From the NCBI GenBank assembly GCA_944325355.1, contig CALUZS010000002.1:248001-312000 (forward strand): a stretch of 64,000 bases of DNA. The letters run 5' to 3'. Origin of the DNA: an uncultured Parabacteroides sp. (GTDB lineage: Bacteria > Bacteroidota > Bacteroidia > Bacteroidales > Tannerellaceae). Under the pieces are notes generated by a model that was not told where the DNA came from, searched no databases, and saw only the letters and a list, made by a program, of their open reading frames with translations. Position 1 is the first letter of the stretch, and the number at the start of each line of letters is the position of its first letter. The position numbers and the translations under genes were made by a program. Positions 54,019 through 62,141 of this stretch are shown piece after piece.

Positions 54019-55623
54019 TCAATTTTTCCCTATGTGTTCCTCTATATATTTCTTGATGTCGTCTGCGGAAGGAGCAATTGCTACGATGCTTCCGTCTGCG
54101 GCAACCAGGAAAGTTTTGCCGCCGCCGTTCCCGACTCCATATTTTTGCCAAATGTTCTGTGCATCGTTCAGTTCCACGAGGTTGAGCCATTGATATCCGT
54201 CTTTGGCGATTGCCGCTTTCATGGCATTGGTGTTTTCATTTTCTCTTGCGATGCCTACAACCGTGAAACCTTTGTCTTTATATTTATTGTATATCGGGAT
54301 GATTTCCCTGCTGTGCTTCCGGCACGGTCCGCACCATGACGCCCATAGGTCTATGACGGCAATTTTCCCTTTGATTTCTTCCGATAGGGTGTGCATGTTC
54401 CCGTCAATGTCCGGAATTGTGAAGTCGATGAATTTCCCGCCCGGTCGGATGTTCTCGGCGGTTATCATGTCAAGCATTTTTTTCGTGAACGGATGTTCTG
54501 CATATTTGTCTCTGTAAAGAGTCTCGAAAACATTTTGGTAGGTTGCCTTGACCTGGCTGTCCTTTTCCCAATAATACATTTCGAATATCAGATAGAAGCC
54601 GACGATTCCCGGTTTTTTCCGGTTGTATTCGGCGACGTACTCCTTTTTTGCCCTGTACAGGCTGTCTGACATGGTCTTGAATGCTTTTCCGGCTTCAGTC
54701 AGCGCTTCTTTCGACTGTATCATGGCTGCGCGCTTTTCTGTGAACTCCTGTGTCCATCCGACTTTGCTTGCGCTGTCTACCATCTGTTTATATTCTTTTG
54801 TGTAGAAAAGGTCGTTGGCATACAGGCTATCAGCCCATGCCTGCATCTCTTCTTCATGGAATCGTTTTATGACATCTTTGCGATATGCCTGGTATTCTTT
54901 GTTCATCTTTGAAGTGGCAACTACCGCTTCAGGGGCTTTCTCTTCTTCGACCGGATGGAAGAGAAATTCGACAGTTCCGCCATCGGAGAATAATTCGGCG
55001 TTGTACCATGCTCCGTTTATTATTTCGTCCCAGCAGACAAGTTCGTATGCCGTTGCAATATCGGTGTGCAGGTCGTAGGCGAATTTACCTTCGGATACCG
55101 GTATTGATATGTATGGGTTTACCCGGAAATCTTCACCTGCAGGGATAAGTAACAAGCGGGTCGTATTGGGTCTTCCTGGCAGAGTCCCTTTTATATGTGT
55201 GGTATATTTTGTTTTTTCAGGAGCAGTATTGATTCCTTTAACCATTTCGTTCCCATGCAAAATGAGATCCACAAAAGGCTCGTTTTCATCTATCGGCTCG
55301 AACATTAAAGAAAATGGCATCGTCATATTTTCCGGTATTGTGATGGTTTGCTCTTTTGGGGTATTACCGGAACTTAACAGTTGATATTCTGTACCGGATT
55401 TTCCTCCGCGAAGACATACGCTGGAGGGAATTGTTACGGTACTGCCTTTTTCGCCGTAGACGTTTCCTTTGATAATGGTAGCTGTGTCTTCAAGGGTGAT
55501 TTGGTAGACCGAGAGCCAGTTCAAGCTGTTTTCTGGAGTTACAAGAATTGTTTTTGCTTTGGAACATCCGGTGATGTATATTAATAGAACAATGAATGTC
55601 GCAAAGGTGAAGATATGTTTCAT
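54019..55623 (-). CDS. TlpA-like thiol-disulfide oxidoreductase lipoprotein
   Basis: The start is 55623 (MKHIFTFATFIV), giving 534 residues; the longer open frame upstream lacks a signal. The lipobox is ITGC near residue 20. Residues to about 390 form a DUF4369-like and helical region, rich in Lys and Glu (about 250-380), found in Bacteroidota TlpA homologues. The last 140 residues are a thioredoxin fold with WASWCGPCRKH near 434-444. It probably reduces or isomerises disulfides of envelope proteins, for example in cytochrome maturation or under stress. It has its own promoter and is separated from the T9SS gene upstream by a terminator. Confidence 0.88.
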   Translation of the reverse strand: MKHIFTFATFIVLLIYITGCSKAKTILVTPENSLNWLSVYQITLEDTATIIKGNVYGEKGSTVTIPSSVCLRGGKSGTEYQLLSSGNTPKEQTITIPENMTMPFSLMFEPIDENEPFVDLILHGNEMVKGINTAPEKTKYTTHIKGTLPGRPNTTRLLLIPAGEDFRVNPYISIPVSEGKFAYDLHTDIATAYELVCWDEIINGAWYNAELFSDGGTVEFLFHPVEEEKAPEAVVATSKMNKEYQAYRKDVIKRFHEEEMQAWADSLYANDLFYTKEYKQMVDSASKVGWTQEFTEKRAAMIQSKEALTEAGKAFKTMSDSLYRAKKEYVAEYNRKKPGIVGFYLIFEMYYWEKDSQVKATYQNVFETLYRDKYAEHPFTKKMLDMITAENIRPGGKFIDFTIPDIDGNMHTLSEEIKGKIAVIDLWASWCGPCRKHSREIIPIYNKYKDKGFTVVGIARENENTNAMKAAIAKDGYQWLNLVELNDAQNIWQKYGVGNGGGKTFLVAADGSIVAIAPSADDIKKYIEEHIGKN

Positions 55624-55648
55624 AATTTTATTTTTATATAATGACGGG

Positions 55649-55656
55649 CAAATATA
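55649..55656 (-). promoter_or_regulatory. -7 element for the TlpA-like lipoprotein gene
   Basis: The minus strand reads TATATTTG, fitting TAnnTTTG, 25 bases before the ATG. Confidence 0.55.
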
Positions 55657-55674
55657 CGATTTTTGTAATAAACG

Positions 55675-55709
55675 AAATGCCGTCCCAAAAGAAATTTGGG
55701 ACGGCATTT
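55675..55709 (-). terminator. Terminator after the T9SS cargo gene
   Basis: A perfect 15-bp stem (55675-55689 with 55695-55709) has a 5-base loop. It lies 29 bases past the stop codon on the minus strand. Confidence 0.88.
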
Positions 55710-55737
55710 TAAAAGTAGAAAGAATCGTTGCAATAAG

Positions 55738-57549
55738 TTATTGTGGAATGATGAATTTCTTTTGTATTCGTTTTTTTCCGTTTTGGATGGAAAGGATGTA
55801 TATGCCTGCCGGAATGTTTAAGTATTCGGTGATATGCCCATTATCGGAATAGAATTTCTTCATAGGGACTCCTAACATGTTGTAGATATCAATTTGTAAA
55901 GGACTACCGGCTTCCGAAACAGAAAGGTACCTGCCTTGGATTGTGCAGCTGAAAGTTGCTGTTTCGGTAATGGCTGTCGGTCGCGTTATTTGGGGTTCTG
56001 TTGCATTTGTTCCGATGGATGATGTCGGTATCATACGGTTCTCTGTTGAGGTAAAGCTGTTTGCCGGGTTGTTAATTACCAATTCCGTATCGGCTGATGC
56101 TTTAATAAAGAAAGATGTGTAGGCAGGAAGCGTATAATTGCTGCCGATGGCATAAGGTGTATATTTCTCACCGTTGTAGACGTATATGTATCCATCTGTT
56201 GAAGCGTTGGACTCGACGTTTGACAGTTTTAGTGGTGCCGGATAGGGGTTTCCACATAGGACCCAACCGTTGTCTTCCGGGTTTTCTCCGGTTTTGCTTG
56301 CCACCTCGGTAATTTGTACGGTGAAGGAGGGCTCGCCTGCTTGCCAAATTTCGGCCTCTTCTTTTTTGTCGATTGTCATTACCAATTCGTTGGTTGTGGC
56401 GGCTTCGTCTATTGCAATTAAGTAGCCTATTCCTGCCTGGAAGAGAGGGTTATCGTTATTTGAAAATACACTCTCCGGGATGACATCCCAGTTATTGTCT
56501 GTCTGGTTCGATTGTGCCCTGCGTGAACCGTTGTATGTTTTTATATAAAAGAAGTCGCCCCCTTCGTTGGGCGTTTCGTCTTTTAGGGAAAGGTTTCCCA
56601 CTTGTTCCGGATAGACATTGAACGGAAAAGCGATAAAATACCATTTCCCTTTTTCCGGGAATGTATAGTGGAGTTCCAATGTAGCGGTTTGCAGATTGTT
56701 TTCCGGGAGGAGCACAGCGGAAGCGTTCTCCGGGGAGTGATATATTTTAAAAGTGTTTGTTGAGAGAGAAGCCCCGTTCTGAGTGCGGAGGTTTCCGTTG
56801 AGGGAAATCTCTCTGCAGGTGACAGGTTGGTCGATGGATACGTTTCCATGTACCAAGGCTTTCCGGTGGCGGTAAGCCGGGGCGTGGCTCCATGAAGAAA
56901 CATCTTGCCAGCTTTTGTCTTCCCCGGTAAACAAGCTGTATTCTTCAATGTCCCCATAAGCGAGGACGCTGTCAATGTAGAAACATCCGTCAGTGTTCTC
57001 GGTCAGTATCGTTATTTCCGTGGGATTTTGTGAGATGGAGATAGGATTTGTCCGCAATTTCTCTTCGTCACGGGAAGGGCTTCTGTAAGGAAGTGTATAA
57101 CCGTCTTTGTCGGGAATTGCCCATGTAACGGTTTTATCGGCATTGTCTCTTCTGTATTTTACCGAAAGTTTGGCGTTTTTGTCTACTTGTTTTATAGCAA
57201 AGGATGCCATGATATAGATGTTGTCATGGTGTTCTAAAGGGACATCTTTGAAATGGAGCGAGCTGTTTCCTGTCATTTGTAAGGAGAAGTTACCACCTTG
57301 TTTGCCGACGTCTTCAACGGAAGCATCCTGCTTGTTGCATGAGCCTGTTATCTCGTACGTCCAGTTATCCAACAGATTGTTTTCAAATGATTGGAACAGG
57401 AATGTGTCTTTAACCAGCGTGTTGTGTTCCGGGTTATTTACAAACGAGCTCCATTCTTCCGGGTTTTGCAACTGTGCATGAATGGGAATGCAGAAGAATG
57501 CCCCTAAAACAATGGGCATTGTTGCCTTTGTCATTAGATTTAATTTCAT
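55738..57549 (-). CDS. Large secreted protein with T9SS type A sorting domain
   Basis: The 603-residue protein has a signal peptide cleaved near residue 25 (IHAQ). I do not recognise an enzyme domain. Residues about 30-210 look like a carbohydrate-binding-like or jelly-roll region (FQSFENNLLDNWTYE onwards). The middle has strands of the kind seen in Bacteroidota surface proteins (WYFIAFPFNVYP, GWVLCGNPYPAPLKL). The last 75 residues match the type A C-terminal domain of type IX secretion: LQIDIYNMLGVPMKKF, then LNIPAGIYILSIQNGKK and a basic end KKFIIPQ. It is therefore predicted to be exported across the outer membrane and attached to the cell surface. It is monocistronic. Confidence 0.85.
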   Translation of the reverse strand: MKLNLMTKATMPIVLGAFFCIPIHAQLQNPEEWSSFVNNPEHNTLVKDTFLFQSFENNLLDNWTYEITGSCNKQDASVEDVGKQGGNFSLQMTGNSSLHFKDVPLEHHDNIYIMASFAIKQVDKNAKLSVKYRRDNADKTVTWAIPDKDGYTLPYRSPSRDEEKLRTNPISISQNPTEITILTENTDGCFYIDSVLAYGDIEEYSLFTGEDKSWQDVSSWSHAPAYRHRKALVHGNVSIDQPVTCREISLNGNLRTQNGASLSTNTFKIYHSPENASAVLLPENNLQTATLELHYTFPEKGKWYFIAFPFNVYPEQVGNLSLKDETPNEGGDFFYIKTYNGSRRAQSNQTDNNWDVIPESVFSNNDNPLFQAGIGYLIAIDEAATTNELVMTIDKKEEAEIWQAGEPSFTVQITEVASKTGENPEDNGWVLCGNPYPAPLKLSNVESNASTDGYIYVYNGEKYTPYAIGSNYTLPAYTSFFIKASADTELVINNPANSFTSTENRMIPTSSIGTNATEPQITRPTAITETATFSCTIQGRYLSVSEAGSPLQIDIYNMLGVPMKKFYSDNGHITEYLNIPAGIYILSIQNGKKRIQKKFIIPQ

Positions 57550-57579
57550 AATTAAGGTTTATTTATTATTTAAATATCG

Positions 57580-57587
57580 CAAAGATA
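57580..57587 (-). promoter_or_regulatory. -7 element for the T9SS cargo gene
   Basis: The minus strand reads TATCTTTG, an exact match, 30 bases before the start. Confidence 0.6.
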
Positions 57588-57607
57588 CAGAAATAATTGA
57601 AATATCA

Positions 57608-57615
57608 TATCTTTG
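57608..57615 (+). promoter_or_regulatory. -7 element for hflX, very close to the start codon
   Basis: TATCTTTG ends only 4 bases before the hflX ATG at 57620, so the message may be leaderless or nearly so. Confidence 0.6.
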
Positions 57616-57619
57616 CAAT

Positions 57620-58831
57620 ATGAAAGAATTTATTATTTCGGAAGCTCAGTCAGAAAAAGCGGTACTTGTAGGTTTGGTTACTCCTCAACAGAATGAGCAA
57701 AAAGTAAAAGAGTATTTGGATGAATTGGCATTCTTGGCCGATACGGCTGGGGTAGAGCCGGTGAAGAAGTTTTGGCAGAAGCTGGATGCTCCCAATTCAG
57801 TTACTTTCGTAGGTTCCGGCAAGTTGCAGGAAATAAAGGAGTATGTTGTTGAGAATGAAATCGGGATTGTCATTTTTGATGATGAACTTTCTGCAAAGCA
57901 ATTGCGCAATATCGAGAAAGAACTTCAAGTGAAAATTTTGGACCGGACAAATCTGATTTTGGATATCTTTGCTCGTCGCGCACAAACAGCGCATGCAAAA
58001 ACACAGGTGGAATTGGCTCAATATAAATATATGTTGCCCCGTTTGACCCGTCTTTGGACTCACTTGGAGCGGCAAAGGGGAGGTGTTGGCATGCGCGGTC
58101 CCGGTGAAACGCAGCTGGAAACGGATAAACGTATCATTTTGGATAAGATTTCCCGGTTAAAGAAGGAGCTGGTAGAAATCGACAAACAGAAGAGCATCCA
58201 GCGGAAGAACCGGGGGAAAATGGTCAGAGTTGCATTGGTAGGATATACGAATGTAGGAAAATCTACCTTGATGAATCTGCTTAGCAAGAGCGAAGTCTTT
58301 GCTGAGAACAAGTTGTTTGCCACTCTTGACACAACCGTCCGGAAAGTTATTGTGGATAATCTTCCTTTTTTATTATCGGACACTGTCGGATTTATCCGTA
58401 AACTTCCCACAGAATTGGTGGAGTCTTTCAAATCAACATTGGATGAAGTGCGTGAGGCTGACTTGCTGGTGCATGTTGTCGATGTGTCGCATCCCTCGTT
58501 TGAAGAACAGATTGACGTAGTTAACCGGACCTTGTCGGAAATTGACAACCGGGAAAAACCGATGATTATGGTGTTTAATAAGGTGGATGCGTTTACTTAT
58601 ACGCCAAAGGAGGAAGACGACCTTACACCGCTGACGAGAGATAACATAGACTTGGACGAACTGAAGCGGGCTTGGATGAATAAGGTCCCGGGAAATTGCC
58701 TGTTTATCTCCGCAAAGGAGCGTGTAAATATAGACTCGTTGAAATCATTGTTGTATGAGCGCGTGAAAGAAATCCATGTTACGCGTTTCCCATATAACGA
58801 TTTTCTTTTCCAGCAATATGATGATTTGTAA
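57620..58831 (+). CDS. hflX: GTPase HflX
   Basis: The start at 57620 (MKEFIISEAQSEKAV) gives 403 residues. The longer open frame crosses the divergent promoters and is rejected. After the HflX N-terminal domain (VGSGKLQEIKEYV near 68; DRTNLILDIFARRAQTAHAKTQVELAQ near 113-139; GPGETQLETDKR near 164-175) comes the GTPase domain with G1 GYTNVGKST near 212, G3 DTVGFIRKLP near 255 and G4 NKVD near 324. HflX splits or rescues stalled ribosomes, notably under heat or antibiotic stress. Confidence 0.96.
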   Translation: MKEFIISEAQSEKAVLVGLVTPQQNEQKVKEYLDELAFLADTAGVEPVKKFWQKLDAPNSVTFVGSGKLQEIKEYVVENEIGIVIFDDELSAKQLRNIEKELQVKILDRTNLILDIFARRAQTAHAKTQVELAQYKYMLPRLTRLWTHLERQRGGVGMRGPGETQLETDKRIILDKISRLKKELVEIDKQKSIQRKNRGKMVRVALVGYTNVGKSTLMNLLSKSEVFAENKLFATLDTTVRKVIVDNLPFLLSDTVGFIRKLPTELVESFKSTLDEVREADLLVHVVDVSHPSFEEQIDVVNRTLSEIDNREKPMIMVFNKVDAFTYTPKEEDDLTPLTRDNIDLDELKRAWMNKVPGNCLFISAKERVNIDSLKSLLYERVKEIHVTRFPYNDFLFQQYDDL

Positions 58832-58838
58832 TTGAATG

Positions 58839-58874
58839 CCGGAAGGTTCAGGAATCTTTCAAGAACTCTTCCGG
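58839..58874. terminator. Possible hairpin at the hflX-ybeY junction
   Basis: CCGGAAG (58839-58845) pairs with CTTCCGG (58868-58874), extended inward by GTTC/GAAC with a bulge. There is no T-tract, and it overlaps the 3' end of ybeY. Confidence 0.4.
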
Positions 58875-59285
58875 TAACAGGCGGAGCGCTTTGTTTTCGT
58901 TTTCTTCCATTATCTCCCGTTCTCCGGGTCCTTTGTCGTTGATTCCGCAAAGATGAAGGATGCCGTGTATAATGGTACGGTGCAATTCTTCCTTATAGGC
59001 AGTATGGAATGTTTCAGAGTTGCTTTTAACTGTTTCAAGACTGATGAACAAGTCTCCTGATATTTTGTCGTTCTCGGAATAATCGAAAGTAATTATATCG
59101 GTGTAATAATCGTGTTGGAGATATTTTCTGTTGACTTCCAGAATTTTTTCATCAGAACAGAAGATATAGCAGATAGCTCCGGTTTTTTTCCCGTAAGATG
59201 CCGCCACTTGTTTTATCCAGTTGCTGATTTCTTTCCGATTGACAGAAGGCATTTCAATATCTTCTGTATAAAATGATATAGCCAT
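58848..59285 (-). CDS. ybeY: Endoribonuclease YbeY (rRNA maturation)
   Basis: The start is the ATG at 59285 (MAISFYTEDIEMP), giving 145 residues; the upstream open frame runs through the promoter. The metal motif is HGILHLCGINDKG near residues 109-121. The first two histidines of the usual H-x3-H-x5-H set are present, but the third is Lys, with Asp just before it. Other Bacteroidota sequences, as I recall them, share this. YbeY takes part in 16S rRNA 3'-end maturation and ribosome quality control, and so works in the same process as RsmA at 12848. Confidence 0.93.
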   Translation of the reverse strand: MAISFYTEDIEMPSVNRKEISNWIKQVAASYGKKTGAICYIFCSDEKILEVNRKYLQHDYYTDIITFDYSENDKISGDLFISLETVKSNSETFHTAYKEELHRTIIHGILHLCGINDKGPGEREIMEENENKALRLLPEEFLKDS

Positions 59286-59312
59286 TAATAGATTTAATTG
59301 TGTTAATATCCG

Positions 59313-59320
59313 CAAAGGTA
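59313..59320 (-). promoter_or_regulatory. -7 element for ybeY
   Basis: The minus strand reads TACCTTTG, an exact match, 27 bases before the start. Confidence 0.6.
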
Positions 59321-59382
59321 CGTAATTCTGCTTGGAACGAAACAAACAACATCGTATATTTACCCAATAAAAGTCTTTTATC

Positions 59383-60948
59383 ATGAATAGAATAATAGCA
59401 ATTTTTTTGTTGATTATATTTGTTTCTTGTTCGCAGCAGTCAGATACTTTGATCATTTCGTTATCAAAGCGTCCGGGAGAAGTCCGTGAATATGGTGTGA
59501 TTACCCGTTTTCCCCAAAAAGATACGTCTGAATTCTCCCGTATCTATCCCGAAATAAAGAATGTTCCGTCGACATGGAAGGATGTGCAGGTTTATTATGG
59601 TTGCCTGAATATGCCGCAGGCATTATACCAGTCGTATAAACAGAATATTATAAGTGAATCATTGTGCATGGAACTTTTCAGTTTAATGCGTTTGGATACG
59701 GCAGCTTACCAGTCGGCTCCGGTTCGTTTGTTTGTCCCTGGAGCAATTGGTTTGAATGAGCGGGGAGAAAAAATGATTGTGTTTGACAATAATGGGAATC
59801 TTGACTTGTCGGATGACCGGCAGATGCTGTATAGCCAGCAAGAACCTTCGCCGATTCCTGTACAGCGTTACATAGACGGGACGATTGTTGAGGATACAGT
59901 GTATGTTTATGCCCGTGAAATAAGAGGAACCCAACGTTTGTCGTTCTCAGAATATACGGTGGGTAAGTTTGCTTTGGGCAACAGGACTTACCAATGTGAA
60001 ATATTTCCGTTGGGCGCCAATTATGTTTCAGAACTTTCTTCTGTGCGTTTTGTCTCCGATACGTTGGTTTTGAAAGGGAAAATAAGGGATTATATAAAAT
60101 TCGGGAAGAAATATTACCAGATTGTGAAGATTGCGGAAGATGGACGTTCGTTGACATTGAAAAAAGTTCCCGATGCAGAAAAGAAAGAGTCATTCCAGAA
60201 AGATTTCCGTCCGTTTTCTTTTTCTGCAAAGACATTGGCCGGGGATTCGATTCATTTTCCGGAAGACTTGAAAGGGAAATTCGTATTGCTTGACTTTTGG
60301 TCGATTGGTTGTAAGCCTTGTCGTTATGATATTGAAAATTTTTATCCGGGCTTGTACGATTATTACCACAAAGCCGGTTTTGAAATCGTTGCTGTTGCAG
60401 CCAATTCTTCAAAAGAGATAGAAAATTACCGGAACAAACAGGATATGCCGTGGGTTGTCGTTCCTGAAAATGACCCGCAAAACAGCGTATTGAAGGTTTA
60501 TGGAGTCAATTCTTTTCCGTTGTTGGCTTTGATTAATCCAGATGGTTATGTGGTAAAGATGAACAATGAGTTACGAGGTGAGATGTTATTGGATGCGTTA
60601 GCGGAGTGCTTCCCCGATTTACCTCGGTTCACCAATGTATCAGAGGAATGGTTGAAAGAGCAATTGGATAAAAAGAATGCAGATATTCAGATTTTGGATG
60701 TCCGTACTCCGGAAGAATACGACGTCAGTCATATTGCCAAAGCGATTAATGTGGATATAAAATCTGACAAATTTAAGGAATCGGTTAACGTAAAACTGGA
60801 TAAGATGAAACCTGTCTTGGTTTATTGCAAAGGCGGTGTCCGTAGTCGGAATGCCGCATGGAAGTTGTTGGAAGAGGGCTATACGGTTTATAATTTGCAA
60901 AGGGGATATGATGGATGGGCAAACTTCATCCGTAATAAGGAAAAATGA
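59383..60948 (+). CDS. TlpA-like thioredoxin-rhodanese fusion lipoprotein
   Basis: The 521-residue protein starts with a lipoprotein signal ending IFVSC near residue 16. A long N-terminal region (about 20-275) without a recognised domain is followed by a TlpA/thioredoxin fold (about 280-410) with the active site FWSIGCKPCRYD. A C-terminal rhodanese domain (about 425-520) contains LDVRTPEEYDVSHI and the catalytic cysteine loop YCKGGVRSR. Both active sites look intact. The protein may handle sulfane sulfur or persulfides and disulfides in the envelope. A near-consensus -7 element (TATATTTA, 59356-59363) precedes it. Confidence 0.88.
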   Translation: MNRIIAIFLLIIFVSCSQQSDTLIISLSKRPGEVREYGVITRFPQKDTSEFSRIYPEIKNVPSTWKDVQVYYGCLNMPQALYQSYKQNIISESLCMELFSLMRLDTAAYQSAPVRLFVPGAIGLNERGEKMIVFDNNGNLDLSDDRQMLYSQQEPSPIPVQRYIDGTIVEDTVYVYAREIRGTQRLSFSEYTVGKFALGNRTYQCEIFPLGANYVSELSSVRFVSDTLVLKGKIRDYIKFGKKYYQIVKIAEDGRSLTLKKVPDAEKKESFQKDFRPFSFSAKTLAGDSIHFPEDLKGKFVLLDFWSIGCKPCRYDIENFYPGLYDYYHKAGFEIVAVAANSSKEIENYRNKQDMPWVVVPENDPQNSVLKVYGVNSFPLLALINPDGYVVKMNNELRGEMLLDALAECFPDLPRFTNVSEEWLKEQLDKKNADIQILDVRTPEEYDVSHIAKAINVDIKSDKFKESVNVKLDKMKPVLVYCKGGVRSRNAAWKLLEEGYTVYNLQRGYDGWANFIRNKEK

Positions 60949-60965
60949 AGTAATCCTGTTCGATT

Positions 60966-62141
60966 TTAAGTATCGTTTTGTTTGCCGGCGATTTTATCGA
61001 CGATAAGGGCGATGGCTCCGTCTCCCGTGACATTGCATGCTGTCCCGAAACTATCCATTGCAATATAGAGTGCAATCATTAAAGTCTGGTATGTCTCGTT
61101 AAAACCGAGCATGCTTTGCAGGATTCCCAAAGCAGCCATGATGGCTCCTCCCGGTACGCCCGGAGCTGCTACCATCGTAATTCCAAGCATCATGATGAAA
61201 CCTGCCATTTCCCCGAATTGGATAGGCTCACCATTCATAATTAGGATAGCCATCGCACATGCCGTAATTTTCATGGTACTTCCCGCCAAATGGATAGTTG
61301 CACAAAGGGGTACCGTAAAAACAGCAATCGATTCCCGAACGCCGTTTTTAATCGTTTGACGTAATGTTACGGGGATGGTTGCAGCCGACGATTGAGTGCC
61401 TAAAGCCGTAGCGTAGGCTGGCAGCATGTTCCGTAGCAAGGGGAAAGGATTTTTTCTTTGTACGAGTCCTGCTATGCAAAACTGAATTAACAATAAGAGG
61501 ATATGCAGTATGAATATTACGATAATTACGTTTAGGAACATTTTGATGATGACCGATACATTTCCGCTTAAAGTCATATTCAGAAAAAGTCCGAATATAT
61601 GGACAGGAAGGAGGGGTATGATGATTGATTCAATAAGCTTGATGACGATTTCCTTGAAATCGGTAAATGATTTTTGCAGCGTTTCTCCTTCAATGTAAGA
61701 GAGCCCTAAACCGATGATAAAGGAGAGTAACAATGCTGTCATGACATCCATCAGCGGCGGCATGGAAATGGTGAAATAGGGAGTGAGCAGAGATTCCCCG
61801 GGATTAGCCATTGCTGTCAGTTCTGTGTTTATAGGAAGTATGGAAGGGAATATGGAAGCACTTACGGAATAGGTGAAAAAACCTGAAAAGATGGTCGAGA
61901 TATATGCTATTATAGCGGTTATGGTGAGGAGTTTACCTGCTCCTTTCCCCAGTTCTCCGATAGCCGGTGTTACAAGCCCGAGGATGATTAAGGGAATGGA
62001 GAAAGAGAGGAAGTCTCCAAATATGGAATTAAAGGTAGCGAAAAGCCGTCCAATCCATAAAGGCAGGAATTGCCCGAACAATATGCCTGCGGCAATGGCT
62101 ATGATTATCTTAGCTAATAACGATATTTTGACTTTCTTCAT
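60966..62141 (-). CDS. Dicarboxylate/amino acid:cation symporter (SDF family)
   Basis: The 391-residue protein has about eight membrane segments and the two re-entrant hairpins of the glutamate-transporter fold. The key motifs are ALGTQSSAATIPVTLR near residues 243-258 and AMDSFGTACNVTGDGA near 357-372, which bind substrate and sodium. It takes up glutamate, aspartate, serine or C4-dicarboxylates; the exact substrate is unclear. Its start codon lies inside the 3' end of the NhaC-type antiporter gene, with 32 bases of overlap, so translation is likely coupled and both rely on sodium. Confidence 0.92.
   Translation of the reverse strand: MKKVKISLLAKIIIAIAAGILFGQFLPLWIGRLFATFNSIFGDFLSFSIPLIILGLVTPAIGELGKGAGKLLTITAIIAYISTIFSGFFTYSVSASIFPSILPINTELTAMANPGESLLTPYFTISMPPLMDVMTALLLSFIIGLGLSYIEGETLQKSFTDFKEIVIKLIESIIIPLLPVHIFGLFLNMTLSGNVSVIIKMFLNVIIVIFILHILLLLIQFCIAGLVQRKNPFPLLRNMLPAYATALGTQSSAATIPVTLRQTIKNGVRESIAVFTVPLCATIHLAGSTMKITACAMAILIMNGEPIQFGEMAGFIMMLGITMVAAPGVPGGAIMAALGILQSMLGFNETYQTLMIALYIAMDSFGTACNVTGDGAIALIVDKIAGKQNDT

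Noticed and set aside
59678..60412. Open frame of 244 codons on the minus strand opposite the TlpA-rhodanese gene
   Set aside because: No recognisable motif, no promoter or start context, and it lies entirely within a gene with clear active-site motifs.
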